A stretch of DNA of 64,000 nt from Oxyruncus cristatus. Taxonomy: Eukaryota > Chordata > Aves > Passeriformes > Cotingidae. Of this stretch, positions 1-12,462 are shown one piece after another. The stretch spans positions 372,001 through 436,000 of the forward strand of contig VXAY01001096.1 in assembly GCA_013399855.1 (NCBI GenBank). Direction: 5' to 3'. The notes below the pieces were generated by a model, which was not told where the DNA came from, did no database searches, and saw only the letters and a list, made by a program, of their open reading frames with translations. The translations under genes and the position numbers were made by a program. The stretch's first letter is position 1. Each line of letters begins with the position of its first letter.

Positions 1-940
1 TGGCACCAGCTAGCTCAGGAAAACCCTTACTCTAAACAAAAATGCCAAGAAGACTTGAAAAAACATGCAGTAACTTGTAGTCTGCATTTTAAAAATCACT
101 AAAACTTAATTTGAATCCACTTTGCAAGAACACAGTGGAACACAACACTTTCATCACTTTTCTATAACCATGGAAAATGCTTTGTATAAGTGAGTTGAGC
201 AAATTTAATCTCTGGAAGACCACAATGAACAGAGATTTCCATTCACAGATCCCTTTCTGCAGAAGAGCTGTATTGTATTATCCTCCTGACAGGCAGTGGA
301 GCTCAGACCTGAAATCTGAGCCCTGTTTTAGATGGATGGAAGTGAATTTTGCACACTCTGTACCAGTGTTTGTCAGACTGCCTGTTCAGACACATGGCAG
401 TTACAACATTCATTTCCCAAGAACTTGCACAGTTGGCATGTTCCGACAAGCACAGGTGAAGGAACAAAGGTGAGGACAAGAATCACATTGAAAACATGGC
501 ATGATATTTCTGGTTTATGCCTTTTCATCTCAAAGATATAAGAAACAGATATTGTAACCTTTATGTCCAATCTGTGACTCTGCTTATCACTACATATAAG
601 AAAAAAATATATTTTCTGATTGCAGTTTTATGAAAATGCAGAACCTAAAAAATCCTACACCCTCCTCGAATCTGGAGGCTCCGATTCATCTGAGACAATA
701 CAGTGCCCTCTGCGGGTTCTCCTCGTGTATTACAATCCCAGGAAATACCTTGGAGCATTGTAAAATCCTGTCTGCTAATCTTTGTAATTACACTCTAAGT
801 ACTGGAAGTTGAAAGGAAGACATAAGCTAAATAGAAATAGTCTCTTTAAATAGTAATAATAATAATAATTCTGTTAATTTATCTAAAAAAGTTGAAATTA
901 TAATAGATCATAATGTGCAGCTTTAAAAGTCTCCTATGAA
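1..940. other. Intergenic, nothing recognised
   Basis: AT-rich sequence without a supportable exon or repeat family. A short (AAT)n run lies near 853-868. The small open frames here have no recognisable domain. Confidence 0.5.
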
Positions 941-1330
941 GACAGTCTGAGACAGCTGGGGCTGTTCAGCCTGGAGAAGACTCTGGGGAGACCTGAAAGC
1001 ACCTTTCAATACCTAAAGGGGCTACAAGAGAGCTGGAGGAGGACTCTCTGTCAGAGAATGTAGTGATAGGATCAGGGATAATGACTTTAAAATGAAAGAG
1101 GGTAGGTTTAGATATTAATATGAAACACTTTACCATGAGGGTGGTGAAGCCCCGGCACAGTTTGCCCAGAGAAACTGTGGATGCTCCATCCCTGGAAATA
1201 ATCAAGGCCAGGTTGGTTGGGACTCTGAGCAACCTGGTCTAGTGGAGTGTCAATGGCAGAGGAGTTGGAACCAGGTGATTTTTATGGTCTCTTCCAACCC
1301 AACCCGTTCCATGATTCTATGAAATGATTC
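941..1330 (+). mobile_element. CR1 LINE, 5'-truncated 3' end
   Basis: The stretch follows the CR1 3' region: it opens with 'gctggggctgttcagcctgg' at about 955, passes through the CR1 'catccctggaaataatcaag' block near 1190, and ends in 'tcttccaaccc' followed by 'ccatgattctatga', the CR1 terminal repeat. Roughly 390 bp, plus orientation. Open frames inside it are fragments of the dead element. Divergence suggests an old copy. Confidence 0.9.
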
Positions 1331-3100
1331 ACTTCTCAGGTGATGGAACTGAATGAAAGCACAGAAAACACATAACTGTTATTGAAATATGTGTTCTCCA
1401 GAAGAGTCTGCTAATAGTTTTGACAGGAATTCCACTTTGTTTGATTGTTATTATCTTTAGCAGGAGCAAGTACCACTATAAACTTCATCAGCATTTAAAA
1501 AGTCACAAAAGAGATTAAATCCCATCATACCAATTTGTACAAAGCTTTTCCTTCCCTAGAACTCAGACACATACAAGCTAAACACTTAAAACCATACCCA
1601 CTGTGGCCATAACACTTAAACACACAGCCATAAACTCAGAGGTGGTAACACAGGAAGCAGTTCAAATATAGCATGAAAAACTTGTCCCTTGGCCTACTTT
1701 TTCACGTCGTACAGAAGAGATATTAATTAGCTTCATTTAAAAAAATAAGTATTCATGGTAAGTTAATTCAGCATCTTTTTAAGGGATTCACCCAAATACA
1801 TGAAATTCTATTCATGGCATGGTAAAACTTAGTGAACTTCAGTACTTATATTTAATTGAGCTGTTTTGCCGTAATACATCACAATAAATTTTGCCAGCAG
1901 ACAGATCAGTGAGTGACAGAAGTTAGTTTCTTTTTGAATGTGTAAAATCCAGACAGAAAAAAAGCAAAGGGTTTTTTTTTTCCAAAGGAAGCAAGGAAAA
2001 AGATTAATGATGTTGTTTTCCTTCCTTTATATACCGTATGATTCAGTGGCATGAAAACCCCTCTTAAATATATCACTGAGCGAGGGGAAATGTCATTGCA
2101 ATAAAAGTCAGTCTCAAGACTGCAAAAAGCATGTTTTATTGAGATAGTTATGCCCTGTATCAGAAGCATGGCAAGCAGTTATCTGGAATTTATACACGTG
2201 TGTGCATGCATGTGTAATAAACAAATGTGTAATGGTCAGTTTGCTTTATGTAGCAATTCCTTCTAAGATACTGAAAAGGAAAGTTCTAGATAGATACCCA
2301 AATCATTTCAGTAGAATCTCACAACTCAGGAAGAGCACAGCAAACATCTGCCAGCTCGTCAGAACAAAAAGACACCCTGAGAAGTCAGAGAGCAAGATGG
2401 AGGTAATGACCCAAGTGGCAGAGCTCCAAAAAGCAAACCTGGTGAATCTGTTCATAACCACCCAGGAATATTAGCAGACTCTGACTTTGCAGACAAGACT
2501 AAAGGAAATACTGTCCTTATTAATGTGCAGCCTTTTGACAATTTCAATATTAAGAGGAGCAACATTCCATTAATGCTTTAGCCATCTAGATTTTTTTTTT
2601 TCCTAATATGACATTGCATTTTCTCCTAAGAGAAAACATCTGATTTTGCTGCCTTTTCACTAAATGCTGAATACTCCCAGCAATCTTGGGTCTCTAACAA
2701 TCCATTGTTTCTCTCCCTTGTGTTTGGTACTGTGATGGGAAGAGCAAGGCAGATATCTTGAAGGCAATGTACTGGATAAATGTTATCCCACCAGATCCCT
2801 TAACCAGCTGGGTGCTGCAAACTGCTCTGAGCAGGAAAATCTAAAAGATGCCCCAGGATTCCAAGATACACCAGGAGGTTATCACTAATCACCAGATGGG
2901 AAGCTGCAATCCGACTATTTGTTGTCTTCTGAGAGGACAAGACAACCATGCAAAAGTGGGTAATGAGAACTGTAACACTTTTCTGATAGCTGTCCTCACA
3001 CACTGAGTGTCAGCGTGAGAAGGACTAAAAGTTAAATCAGAGGAGTAATAGCTGATGTCACTGACAGCAGCAGCTGTCACTCTGCTGCACAAAGCCAGGA

Positions 3101-3162
3101 GAAAAGGAAAAAAAAAAAAGATTTGGGTTAAAAAATAAAAATAAAAAAAAATTAAAAAAATT
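3101..3162. repeat. A-rich low-complexity tract
   Basis: Two A-rich runs, including one of 12 or more A, with interspersed T. Could be an eroded poly(A) tail, but no retrocopy was recognised beside it. Confidence 0.8.
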
Positions 3163-4609
3163 ATAGAAAAACCCCCACAACCACACAGAATCAGCCTCAT
3201 GGTCCCACTGGATAAAATTATGTCAGGAAGTGAGGAATGAGAAGCAAATTGTTAGCTCATGTGAGAGGGTACACTGGTCACGTGGTGTGTCCCCTTGAGA
3301 GTGGGCTGCAGCACAAACTGGCTCCTTGACTGCAGCTCTAAGAGGATTCAGCTCCCACAGCAAAACAAACACAGGTTACAATGACATGTCTGCAGTGCTG
3401 CTGAGGAGCAGACACACTGCACTACAGGAGAAAAGGGAGGGATGTTCCATTCAAAAACTACCAGGATAAAATGGCACGTTTTGATTACAGCTATTCATTG
3501 AGCAGGAGGTTCTCCATTACATAAACAAAACACCGACACAGCTCAGCCCACCCTCTGTCTTGCCAGTGCTGCTTCTTGGCAATGGGAGCCTTCGCCAGGT
3601 TACTGCAGGGTAGTGCTGCCTTCTGTCATTCCCGTTTACTGCAGGGGTAATATCCTCCAGGTGCTCTTGCCCTGTGACAACGAGTAAGGATTCAAGAATT
3701 AAACAGCTGCTCTGATGGTCAGGTTGATGTTCATAGGGACTGCAGATTTTCCTGCTTTTCTTCAAAGCAGGCTTTCGTTATTTTGTTAGCACAGTATGAA
3801 TCGATCCGTGTGACCTCAGGCCCCTGACTTTCACTTCATGATTTAATGTTAAAGAAAACCCAATATCTTACCCTCTAACTTTCAAGATCTGGACACAGCA
3901 ATCCAGGTATACCTCAGGGAGTTGTATGTTCCCACAAGTGTGTGTCTATAATTAGGAGCACAGCCTGTAATTTACCAAGTGAACAGCTCAAAGACGATTT
4001 CTCCATTGCAGCCAACTTATATCAGCAGCCAAATCCCTGGTCACAGGAGGAATTCCAAAATGGGTGATCAGGCAGCAGCCAAAAAAATATAATTAGTTGG
4101 GTTCCAAATAGAGAAGTTCATCAGGAATTAGCCATGTGTTAGAAAACAGACCCAAATCCATATGGAAATGAAACGCATACTTTCACTCTTGATAATGAGT
4201 GAAATATCCAGCATCCTGTTGGAATTACAAATTTGGATTTTTTTTTTTTATGCGTCTTTGATGATCTCTGCATTGTTACTTGAGTGCAGAGGTGCATAAC
4301 TTCAGTGTATCTGCTACAGACACATCAGAGATGTTACATTACCTGTGGCCTGCACCCTCCATGGCCCCTGGGTGAAGCCAGGTGAGCTGCAGAGCTCAGT
4401 CTGTTTGTCACAGCACTCTGAGGGCCTCTCCCAGAATTGCCCTTCTCCTCCTTTTTCCTCCTCAAAATAGGTGAAAGCTGAACACCCCCAAAACAAGGAG
4501 GACCTGGCAGAGGAACCCAAGAGCCAGTATTCACACACCATTGTCACACGTTTAACAGAAACTTTTTTGTCACAGAAAGGCCAGTTTTGACTGAGGCACC
4601 CTGAAATTC

Positions 4610-4687
4610 AAAGAAAGAAAAAAAGAAAAAGAAAAAAAAGAAAACAAAAAAACCCCAGCCAAACAAACAAACAAAAAAAACCAAAAC
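4610..4687. repeat. A-rich tract with GAAA and CAAA units
   Basis: About 78 bp of almost pure A with (GAAA)n then (CAAA)n units. Simple low-complexity sequence. Confidence 0.85.
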
Positions 4688-4892
4688 ACTTTTGTCTTCC
4701 TTTGAGCAAGATGAGTATTTGCATTTCCATTTTACCCACAGGTAAAGAGAAGACCTCCCATGAGCACTGACCATCCAGAGCAAGGTGGCATGACAGGACT
4801 GCTCTACAGTTGCTGAAAACCTTATGGGCATGGGGACAAATGGTCCTGTCCCTAATTCAGTCTGAGCACCACACACAACACAGTTCTGTTCA

Positions 4893-4916
4893 AAGCCTCC
4901 CTAGAAGCCTCCCTAG
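4893..4916. repeat. Perfect 12-bp tandem duplication
   Basis: The unit aagcctccctag occurs twice head to tail with no mismatch. Confidence 0.9.
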
Positions 4917-6048
4917 TGCTCTACTTTGTTTGTTTGTTTTGTTTTCAAGTTTTCTCCATTCTGCTTACCTCCCCAATCCCCCCATGATTCTTAGCCAAAT
5001 TCACACGGAATTTAAGCACAGATTATACTGTTTTCCTCTAGAATTCAGGAAGAAAAAAGTGCTCATTAGAAAACCCATATGGCCCATTGCCATGATTCTG
5101 CAGTACCCTCCAGCGTTAAGTTTATACTATGTCATGCCAAGAATATGATCATAAATTTAAGACCAGCTTTCGGAGAGAATATAATGAGCTGATCCCTTGT
5201 TGTGTGTAGATACACCTGATTAAAAATAATTTTTTTCAATCAAAATAATGGAGACATTAAAAAATGCTTCAGTTATAGCTGCTTATATTCTCCTTACTGG
5301 CTTTGTAACTTAAGCCAATTACATACCAGTCAGTTGCTGGAAGTATTTTGTTTAGGGCACCATCCTTTGACTTTACAGGGACGCAGACAGGATCCTCTTG
5401 TGCATCTCACAAAACTTGCTGTATCATGTACTGGGTAAGAGTTCTGTCAGCATGTTATATAGGACTTGAGAAGCTAGCCATTAACTCCTCGTGCTGATGA
5501 GACCCACATATCTAACTCATAACCAAGTTGTTTTACTCCAGTGTTGTTGTAACTCAAGGAGTATCTGAAAGGTGGAAAAGAAGAATTCTCAACACTTTCA
5601 CCTGAAAGTTTTGTGCAACCACAAGTTTTTTTTATAAAGCCTTTTGTATCTTTTCCATGACATCTTCAGTTATTTTCAGAGATCCTTTCCCCCATCACAG
5701 CAAACAACTTTTCAAATAAGAAAAAGAATATTAGGAATTATGAAACAGTCACAAAACCAGAAAATATGCAAAGTACCTGGAAATAAAAGGCATTACTACA
5801 CAGCATTTTGTAACTGATTTAAAACCATCTATTTCCTGACCCATTAGCTGTCTTCTGAATACATATGAGGTCTCAGTGAAGTCATCAGGACTCCACGAGA
5901 GCTCAGATGTTTGTTCAAACGGCCCTGACAAGAGCAAAGCCACCAGGCTTTAATCATCACCCAATCGTAACAGCAAGGATGCTTCAATGGATAGTCTGGA
6001 GCCTTCTAAGCTATATGCATATTTTAACTTGGGCCAAAAGCTGATTTC

Positions 6049-6052
<4 letters not shown>

Positions 6053-6084
<32 letters not shown>
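6053..6084. repeat. (TA)16 microsatellite
   Basis: Thirty-two bases of uninterrupted TA, followed by CACATGCAT. Likely length-polymorphic. Confidence 0.95.
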
Positions 6085-6089
<5 letters not shown>

Positions 6090-8581
6090 GCATAGCACAG
6101 AGATACAGGAAGTGTAGCTGACATAATTACAAATCAGAGTTTATCTAAGAGATGAGTCTTGTCTAAACAATTCTTATGTTATGGCAATCCCACCTACTTA
6201 AATGCCAGCATAGTTTACACTAAAAAGAGAGGAGAAAAGAGGACCTTTGTAATAATTCAGCTAAGAAATTAAATCAGTATCATGCTGGAAGGGAGAAAAC
6301 ATAACCAGGTTGGCTGAATAGTAAGGGGCATGCCTAGAATGGGAAGGGCACAGGTAGTTGTTACGAAGAGATGAAATCAAGAAGGGGAAAGGAAATTATG
6401 GTATCAGAGGAAAGGGGAGAATGGGATTTTTATCTGGAGGTTGTTATAAATGTAAGTAGGGAGAGGGAGAAGCTTCTTGCATGTGCTTGAGCACAGTGAG
6501 CTTTGCTGAGCAGCCTCTCCAAGGAGCACAGCAGGGACAGAAAAACTACACCATGATTAGTAAAATCCAGCAAACTAATGAGCTCAAAGACATTTAGCAG
6601 CAAAGGATGTTCACTGTGTCTTACTCACTAGCGAATATGGACATTTTTGAATATTAGTTATGCTCAAATATTTATAGGAATAAGGATTCTAAAATCTACC
6701 CTACTCCAAGCAGAGCTGAAACTCACTTCTACAATCTCCCTAGTGGAGGAAAGAAAATCCACACGGAAGTCTGGAACTTTGGAAATTTTGTTTGTATACA
6801 GAACTGCTGGCTCACATGTGCCTGCTGAATCTGGATGTGGGCAGTGACAACCACAAGCAGCTGATCTCTGCAATTACACTTTTGGTAAATTGAATCACAG
6901 TTTCTTCTCCATATCAGAATGCAACAGGCAGTCAGACATCAGCTGACATGCAAATACCAAAGGCAAATCACAGTAACTCAGAAAAGCAAGATGAAATAAA
7001 AGACAGCTTGCTTGTGTCTACAGCTCTAAGGAGACAGAAAATACATAACTCACTGCCAAAATCCTGTCCTACCATTCTGGGCTCTCATATGCCACAATTA
7101 TTCATAACATTTCTGTGCCTCAAGGAGCCAAGAGCTGACTGTCTCCAAGCACTCAGTACTTGAAATACAGGAAGCCCACAAAGCCCAGTGTAAAGCAATT
7201 ACTGCAGTTTCCAACCAAACCAGTGGACTCCTCAGTCTATGTTTATGGTTTCCTTTGGGTGCACTGAACACCAGATTTTAAAACCCGACTTTTCAGTTGG
7301 ATGTTGACAGCATTCACTGACTGGAAAGCAAATCCAAGTGCCCTCCTGAGAAGTACCATTTTTGTAGTTACTGATGAAAATCTGTTTTGCCCTGGCACGA
7401 AATAATATTTTGCATGTACTCTTTGCCAGTGACCATCTCTGAGCCTAAATATGACTGATTACTCAGGCTAATGCTTGTCCACAAAGTGAGTCACACAAGC
7501 AAGCGTAATTATTTTTAAACCAAGCTAATTATTTCAGTATAGAAGGTTACAAAGAGTTGAGTTTAACTCAGATGCAGTTTGATTTTAGAAGTCATTAAGG
7601 AGTGTGCTGATAACTAAACTAAAAATGAAAGTATTGAACAAAGGAGTTTCAACCAAGTGTTGTGAATCAAACCAAGTATATATATAGGTAGGCCTATGAA
7701 GGCCACACCTTGAGTAATACTTTACTCCAATTATTTTGGTAAATGTAGCAACTTCACATCAACTTAATTTTAAAGATGCTTTAGAGGATCAGGAATAGTT
7801 TATATTCAAATGTTATTTATCCTACTTCAGGACTTAAGGTCCAGAGAATGACTCATGAGAAGCGTATTTAAATATCTTTTTTTCAGAAACTCATGATATT
7901 TTTCTCACATACAAAACTTCATTTAATCTAAAAATTCAGATTTCTTTCTGCAGCGTTCATTACAAATAAAGTCCAAGTTTTAAGCAAAGGCAAGTCTATT
8001 TTTAGGGCTAAGATCACTGGCACATAGAAGAGCCTCAAGCTTGTCCTCCACAGGCAGTTGAACACAATTTATATCTGCTTGTGAAAAGTTATTTCATACA
8101 CCCCCAATTTTTGGTTCAATGTGTATCAATTAACACAGACTCCTGATTTAATGAGAACAGCACTTAGAATTTGAATAATAAATCACACTTTAGGGTATCA
8201 TGGACAAAATTCTGCTGCAACACTAAAGAGAAAAAAGCAACAAAACCAGAGCTCAGCCAGTATGCAGACCTCTAGTTCTTTGAATGAGAAAACAGCCTCA
8301 AAATCCAATACCTAGATCTACATCAAGACTTTACATTGAACTAAATAATTTTTTCCATTTAATTTTTAGTGCTCCTGATAATCCTCAAGGATTTACAATT
8401 GATTTAAAAAGTAGGTGTCTCACCAGTCAGTGAGAAGGAGCTAATTAAAATTACATCTTCCCCTCAAAAAATAAAAAATAATAAAAAAAAAAAAGATATT
8501 TTTATCAGGCAAATAATTCCCTCCACAGACTTCTAGCATACTAACTAGGAAGAGGGCATAGACATATATTAATGGCTATGG

Positions 8582-8623
8582 CTAATGGTTTCCATACAAC
8601 TAAACTAATGGCTTCCATACAAC
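8582..8623. repeat. Two-copy 19-bp repeat, 23-bp period
   Basis: ctaatggtttccatacaac at 8582-8600 recurs at 8605-8623 with one mismatch after a 4-base spacer. A small local duplication. Confidence 0.9.
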
Positions 8624-10184
8624 CTCAAAATTTACATTTCACAAAATAGGAGATCTTAACTCTTGAAAAGCCTAAGTCTTGCATCATAATGTTGTCTCTT
8701 GTGGTGACAATAGAATCTGATAGGGTTCTTACATGTTTTCCTCATCTTTCTGTTGAAATATGCTTTAGTGCTTGTGTTATTTCCATCATTTTAGCAGTTC
8801 TATGCATAATCATTTTCACCAGCTATTAACAGTGGAATGAAGCTTGAATTTCTGAATACCAGCTTTAAGTTAGGTAGGTCGATCTCTGGTATCTACTGAG
8901 CATCTAGTAAACATGAGCAGGAAATTTGTGGGAGGAAAATAAACCCTTGATGTGACAAGAAAACAAGCGAGAAAATTAAGATCTGCAAGACAGAGAACTC
9001 ACCAAATTACTAAAACCAGGCGTGACACAAGTGAGAAGCATTAGGTGCCATGGTGATGGTCTGCAGTAGGCTCACGTGCTTCACTCTGTTCTTCAGCCAG
9101 AGAAATACTTTCCCACAGATGACTTAAAGTATCTAGTTTCCTACAACTAATTCCAAGCATGGCACCAGCAGGCTGCAGTAAAAACCAATCACAGGTAATT
9201 GCGTTCTCTCCTTGTCTGAGCAGTTTTAGCTGCCGTGGCAATGGCATTTTCGTGTTGCCTCTTTATTAAGAATGATCATAACAGTGACACATCCCCAGGG
9301 ATCACGGGAGTACTGCTGCCCCTGGGTTGGAAGAGGCTTTTTAGCCAGTTGTGGTTTGTAGCAGAAGCAAACACCATCTGAAGATGAACATTTTCCCAGC
9401 TGCCTGTGTTAGGTTTTTGCTCACCTGTTCAGCCACATCACCTGCGGTTTCCAACACATTCTGCACGATCTTCAGATGATTTGAATAACTGACCTTTGCA
9501 CAGGCACACAAAGCATCACAAACTGACAACTGAAAACTGCAAGTGTTTCGATACCTTTTTATGATATTCTAATTTTGAACTTCATCCTGAAGAAGGTGTT
9601 TAGTAATTCTCCCTGGATTTTTTCTATATTCACTATATCACCAAGTAAAATCATTACACTTAGAGTAAAAATCGTTGTTTCATTCTTACTTGTTGCTTTC
9701 TTCTTGCTCCAGTATTGAATTTATCCACTCTGAGCTCACAAAAATAATGTTGAATAGTTTGCAAATGAAATGTACAGGACTAAAGTTCTTCCTGATATTG
9801 ATTTAAACAACTTGCTACCATGCTCACTTCGGATATTTTCTTAAATTAAAATAATTGCTCTTGAACTCGCCTTTTGCTTTTGCTATAGGTATATTGTCCA
9901 AAAGTTTAATTCTTCTGACATTTAAGAACTTGACTTTCAATCCACATTTATTCATTGTCAGTCCAAGCCCATTACTTGTGCCAACATTCATCTTGCAAAA
10001 CTGTTTTGCTGGAGTTTGTTCTCTAGGCATATTTACAAGGTAACACATCCATTCTCGGCCTTTCCTTTCCTGAGCCAAATAAATCTTCTTCAGAATACGT
10101 ATTCTCTCTTCCCTGATGAGCCTCACAATTCCTTCTGCACCTTTTCCAGCCTGCACTGAGAGGGCTGTACATATTTGCACTGCT

Positions 10185-10630
10185 AAGGGTTTACCCGGGC
10201 CTGGAGCAATGGCCCTCGGAGTCCTTTGCCCTCACCTGGGGTGACAGGAGCAGCAGCAGCTCAATGCCAGCCTGCAGGATGCCTGGGCAGCACACGAGCA
10301 GCAAACAAGTGTCTCACACCTGGGGCCCCACTGGCTCTCAGACCCACTGTGGCACAGCCCCAGGGCTCACATTAGCCCTGTTGGCACCCTCTGCTGTCAG
10401 CACATCCCATCATACCAACCATCCACCCAGCACCAGCTGGTCATGGGGCCAGCCTGCATCCAGCAGAGCTGACACCAGGCATACAGCTAAATCACTCACA
10501 TCTCACTGGCTCACTTAGGTCAGACCTGCCAGAGCCACAGCTGGCAAATCCTGCCAGAAACCAGCTGGACCCATGGAGTGCTGAGCCAGGTATCTCTGAC
10601 AGTGTGACCCCACTCACCTGCAGCTGAGGT
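10185..10630. other. GC-richer patch of unknown nature
   Basis: This block is clearly richer in G+C than its AT-rich surroundings, with many CAGC, CCAGC and CTGG words. It has few CpG and no splice-framed exon I could support. An open frame at 10264-10518 shows no known motif. It may be an unrecognised repeat or a local GC fluctuation. Confidence 0.4.
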
Positions 10631-11429
10631 TATGCACCCACAAACAACAGAGGGTCAGCTGCCTGCCATAATGTCCAGAAACATTTATGGCTCCATCACA
10701 CTGATGTCTCATAGTCACCCAGGGCTGCTACAGTGTAGAAATCAAAACAAGTTTTATTCTGTATTTCCTGTGGGCATCAGCCATTCATTTCTTCATTGGT
10801 TTATCAACAGAAAAAAAGTTGGTGTGGGTTACAATAACAAATTGCTTTCTGATCAACTATTAAATTTTCAAGATAGCTGTTTCTGGCCGGTAGCCAACCC
10901 CACGGGTCAGCAGGCAGAAGTGTTTGACATGGGTGCCAGCAGGCACATCCTCCATGTCCCCCCAACGCTGGAAATTCAAGAGCAACACAGCTCAGCTGGA
11001 AGGAGACCTTCCCATTGTAATCCCATTCTGCTGAACCCTGAAAGTCTAATACAGTTATTTCAGTTATGTTCTGATACTCCATCCATCACTGCCTGCCGCT
11101 TGCACATTCACAAACACAGACCATGCATTTACAAACTGCAGCCAGAACATCAGATTCTGAAATCCTTTAGCAGCTGTTTCCATTGACAATAACACCATAA
11201 CTCATCAGGCTGCTGAAACAGTGGTGAGTACCTATGTGCCCCTCTGGCAACACGCACCTGCTGTGACATTTGCCTTCTGCATCTTTCAGTCCAGGAGAAA
11301 AGTCATCCCCTCAGTCCCACTGTGTTCCATAAAGAAACAGGAACTAAATCATTAGAGCCACAAGGAAGAAGCTGAGACCAGCCACATGTCACACGTAGTT
11401 CCTGACTTTAACAGAAGTCACAAATAGAG

Positions 11430-11690
11430 TGTGTAGGGACAGAGGAGCAGACTATAGTGGTTAAATGAAGGAGATGGCACTCCTGTGATGGAGGAAAGAA
11501 CAGAATAAACAGGGGAAGAATGCAGAAAGTAAACAGGAGAACTGGGACTCGTTGCAGGCAAGAAAAATGTGGGGAAATGAGGGGAGGAAAGCAACAGAAG
11601 AGCAGGGGAAAAAAGCAAACATGGAAAACAAGGATGGTGGAAAAAAAAAGGGGACTGTATAAATGAAAAGGATGAGTCAGAAAATATTCC
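11430..11690 (+). other. Purine-biased stretch
   Basis: For about 260 bases the plus strand is dominated by A and G, with few pyrimidine runs. The reverse strand reads as Ser/Pro/Phe-rich open frame, an artefact of composition. No gene is proposed. Confidence 0.6.
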
Positions 11691-12371
11691 TGATTTCATT
11701 TGAAGTCAGCTCATTTGCAGAATTAGTGCTTACAAAGCCAAGCGGATTTTGGCAGCTTCATAGCTTGAGATTGCAGGTCTCATGGGTGGCAAAGGGAACA
11801 GGAAACTTTTTATGCTATTAAAACAAACAGAATTGCAAAAAGAGAGCTGAGACTCCTTCATTACACACACTTACATGTACATTACTTTCCCTCGTTCCTG
11901 TGTGTAGTGGGGAAGGGATCCTTTGAAATGGCTGGAGAACAAGGTAATTCTTTTTTTTTCAGGAAAAAAAAGTTTTATTTCAAGTGGTCTCAAAATTCAG
12001 AAAACAAAATTTTGTTTTACAGAGATGTTAAGAGATCGGTTACCATTTTAATGTGTATATGCGTGACTACAGATCTTTCAGTGGCAGTTCTAGCGTGAGC
12101 GGGTCCCACCACCATTCCCATTCTGCCTGCTGCTCACCCTTATCCCAGGCTCCCTGTCCTGGTTTTTTGGGACAGTGGTCAACATGAGCCGTGTTGTGAA
12201 ACAGGTCCAGAGCACAGACCTGCCCTGAAAACCACTACTTCTGTGAGAAGAAATGGACACATACCTCTGAATTCAGTTCACAGACAAAAGTCATCCAAGA
12301 AAATTTAAAAAAAATGTTACAATGAAAATTGAGAATTTACTCCTTGATGCACTGAGCAAAACAGCCTCGTG

Positions 12372-12462
12372 ACTAAAACACAACTCAGTTCCTAGTTCTG
12401 CCAATAAATCCTCTGTGACCTTGTAACTCACCTCTGTGCCTCAGCTCATCGTCTGCACACAA
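12372..12462 (+). mobile_element. MIR-like SINE relic
   Basis: The order 'cctagttctgcca', 'ctgtgaccttg', 'aactcacctctgtgcctcag' matches the MIR core (gttctgcca ... tgtgaccttgggcaagtcac ... cctcagtttcc) in plus orientation, with many substitutions. MIR is an ancient amniote SINE and rare in birds. Identification is by eye. Confidence 0.6.

Larger units (their letters stand above)
1331..12371. other. Intergenic, no gene seen
   Basis: About 11 kb of AT-rich DNA with no exon I can support on either strand. It contains A-rich low-complexity tracts, a TA microsatellite, two small tandem duplications, a GC-richer patch at 10.2-10.6 kb and a purine-rich stretch near 11.5 kb, listed separately. Open frames of 60-184 codons have no recognisable motifs and are expected by chance at this length. 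Confidence 0.5.

Noticed and set aside
3101..3162. A-rich tract as the tail of a processed pseudogene
   Set aside because: No coding-like sequence precedes it on either strand and no target-site duplication was seen.
10632..11186. 184-codon plus-strand open frame
   Set aside because: No recognisable motif; composition resembles translated non-coding DNA.
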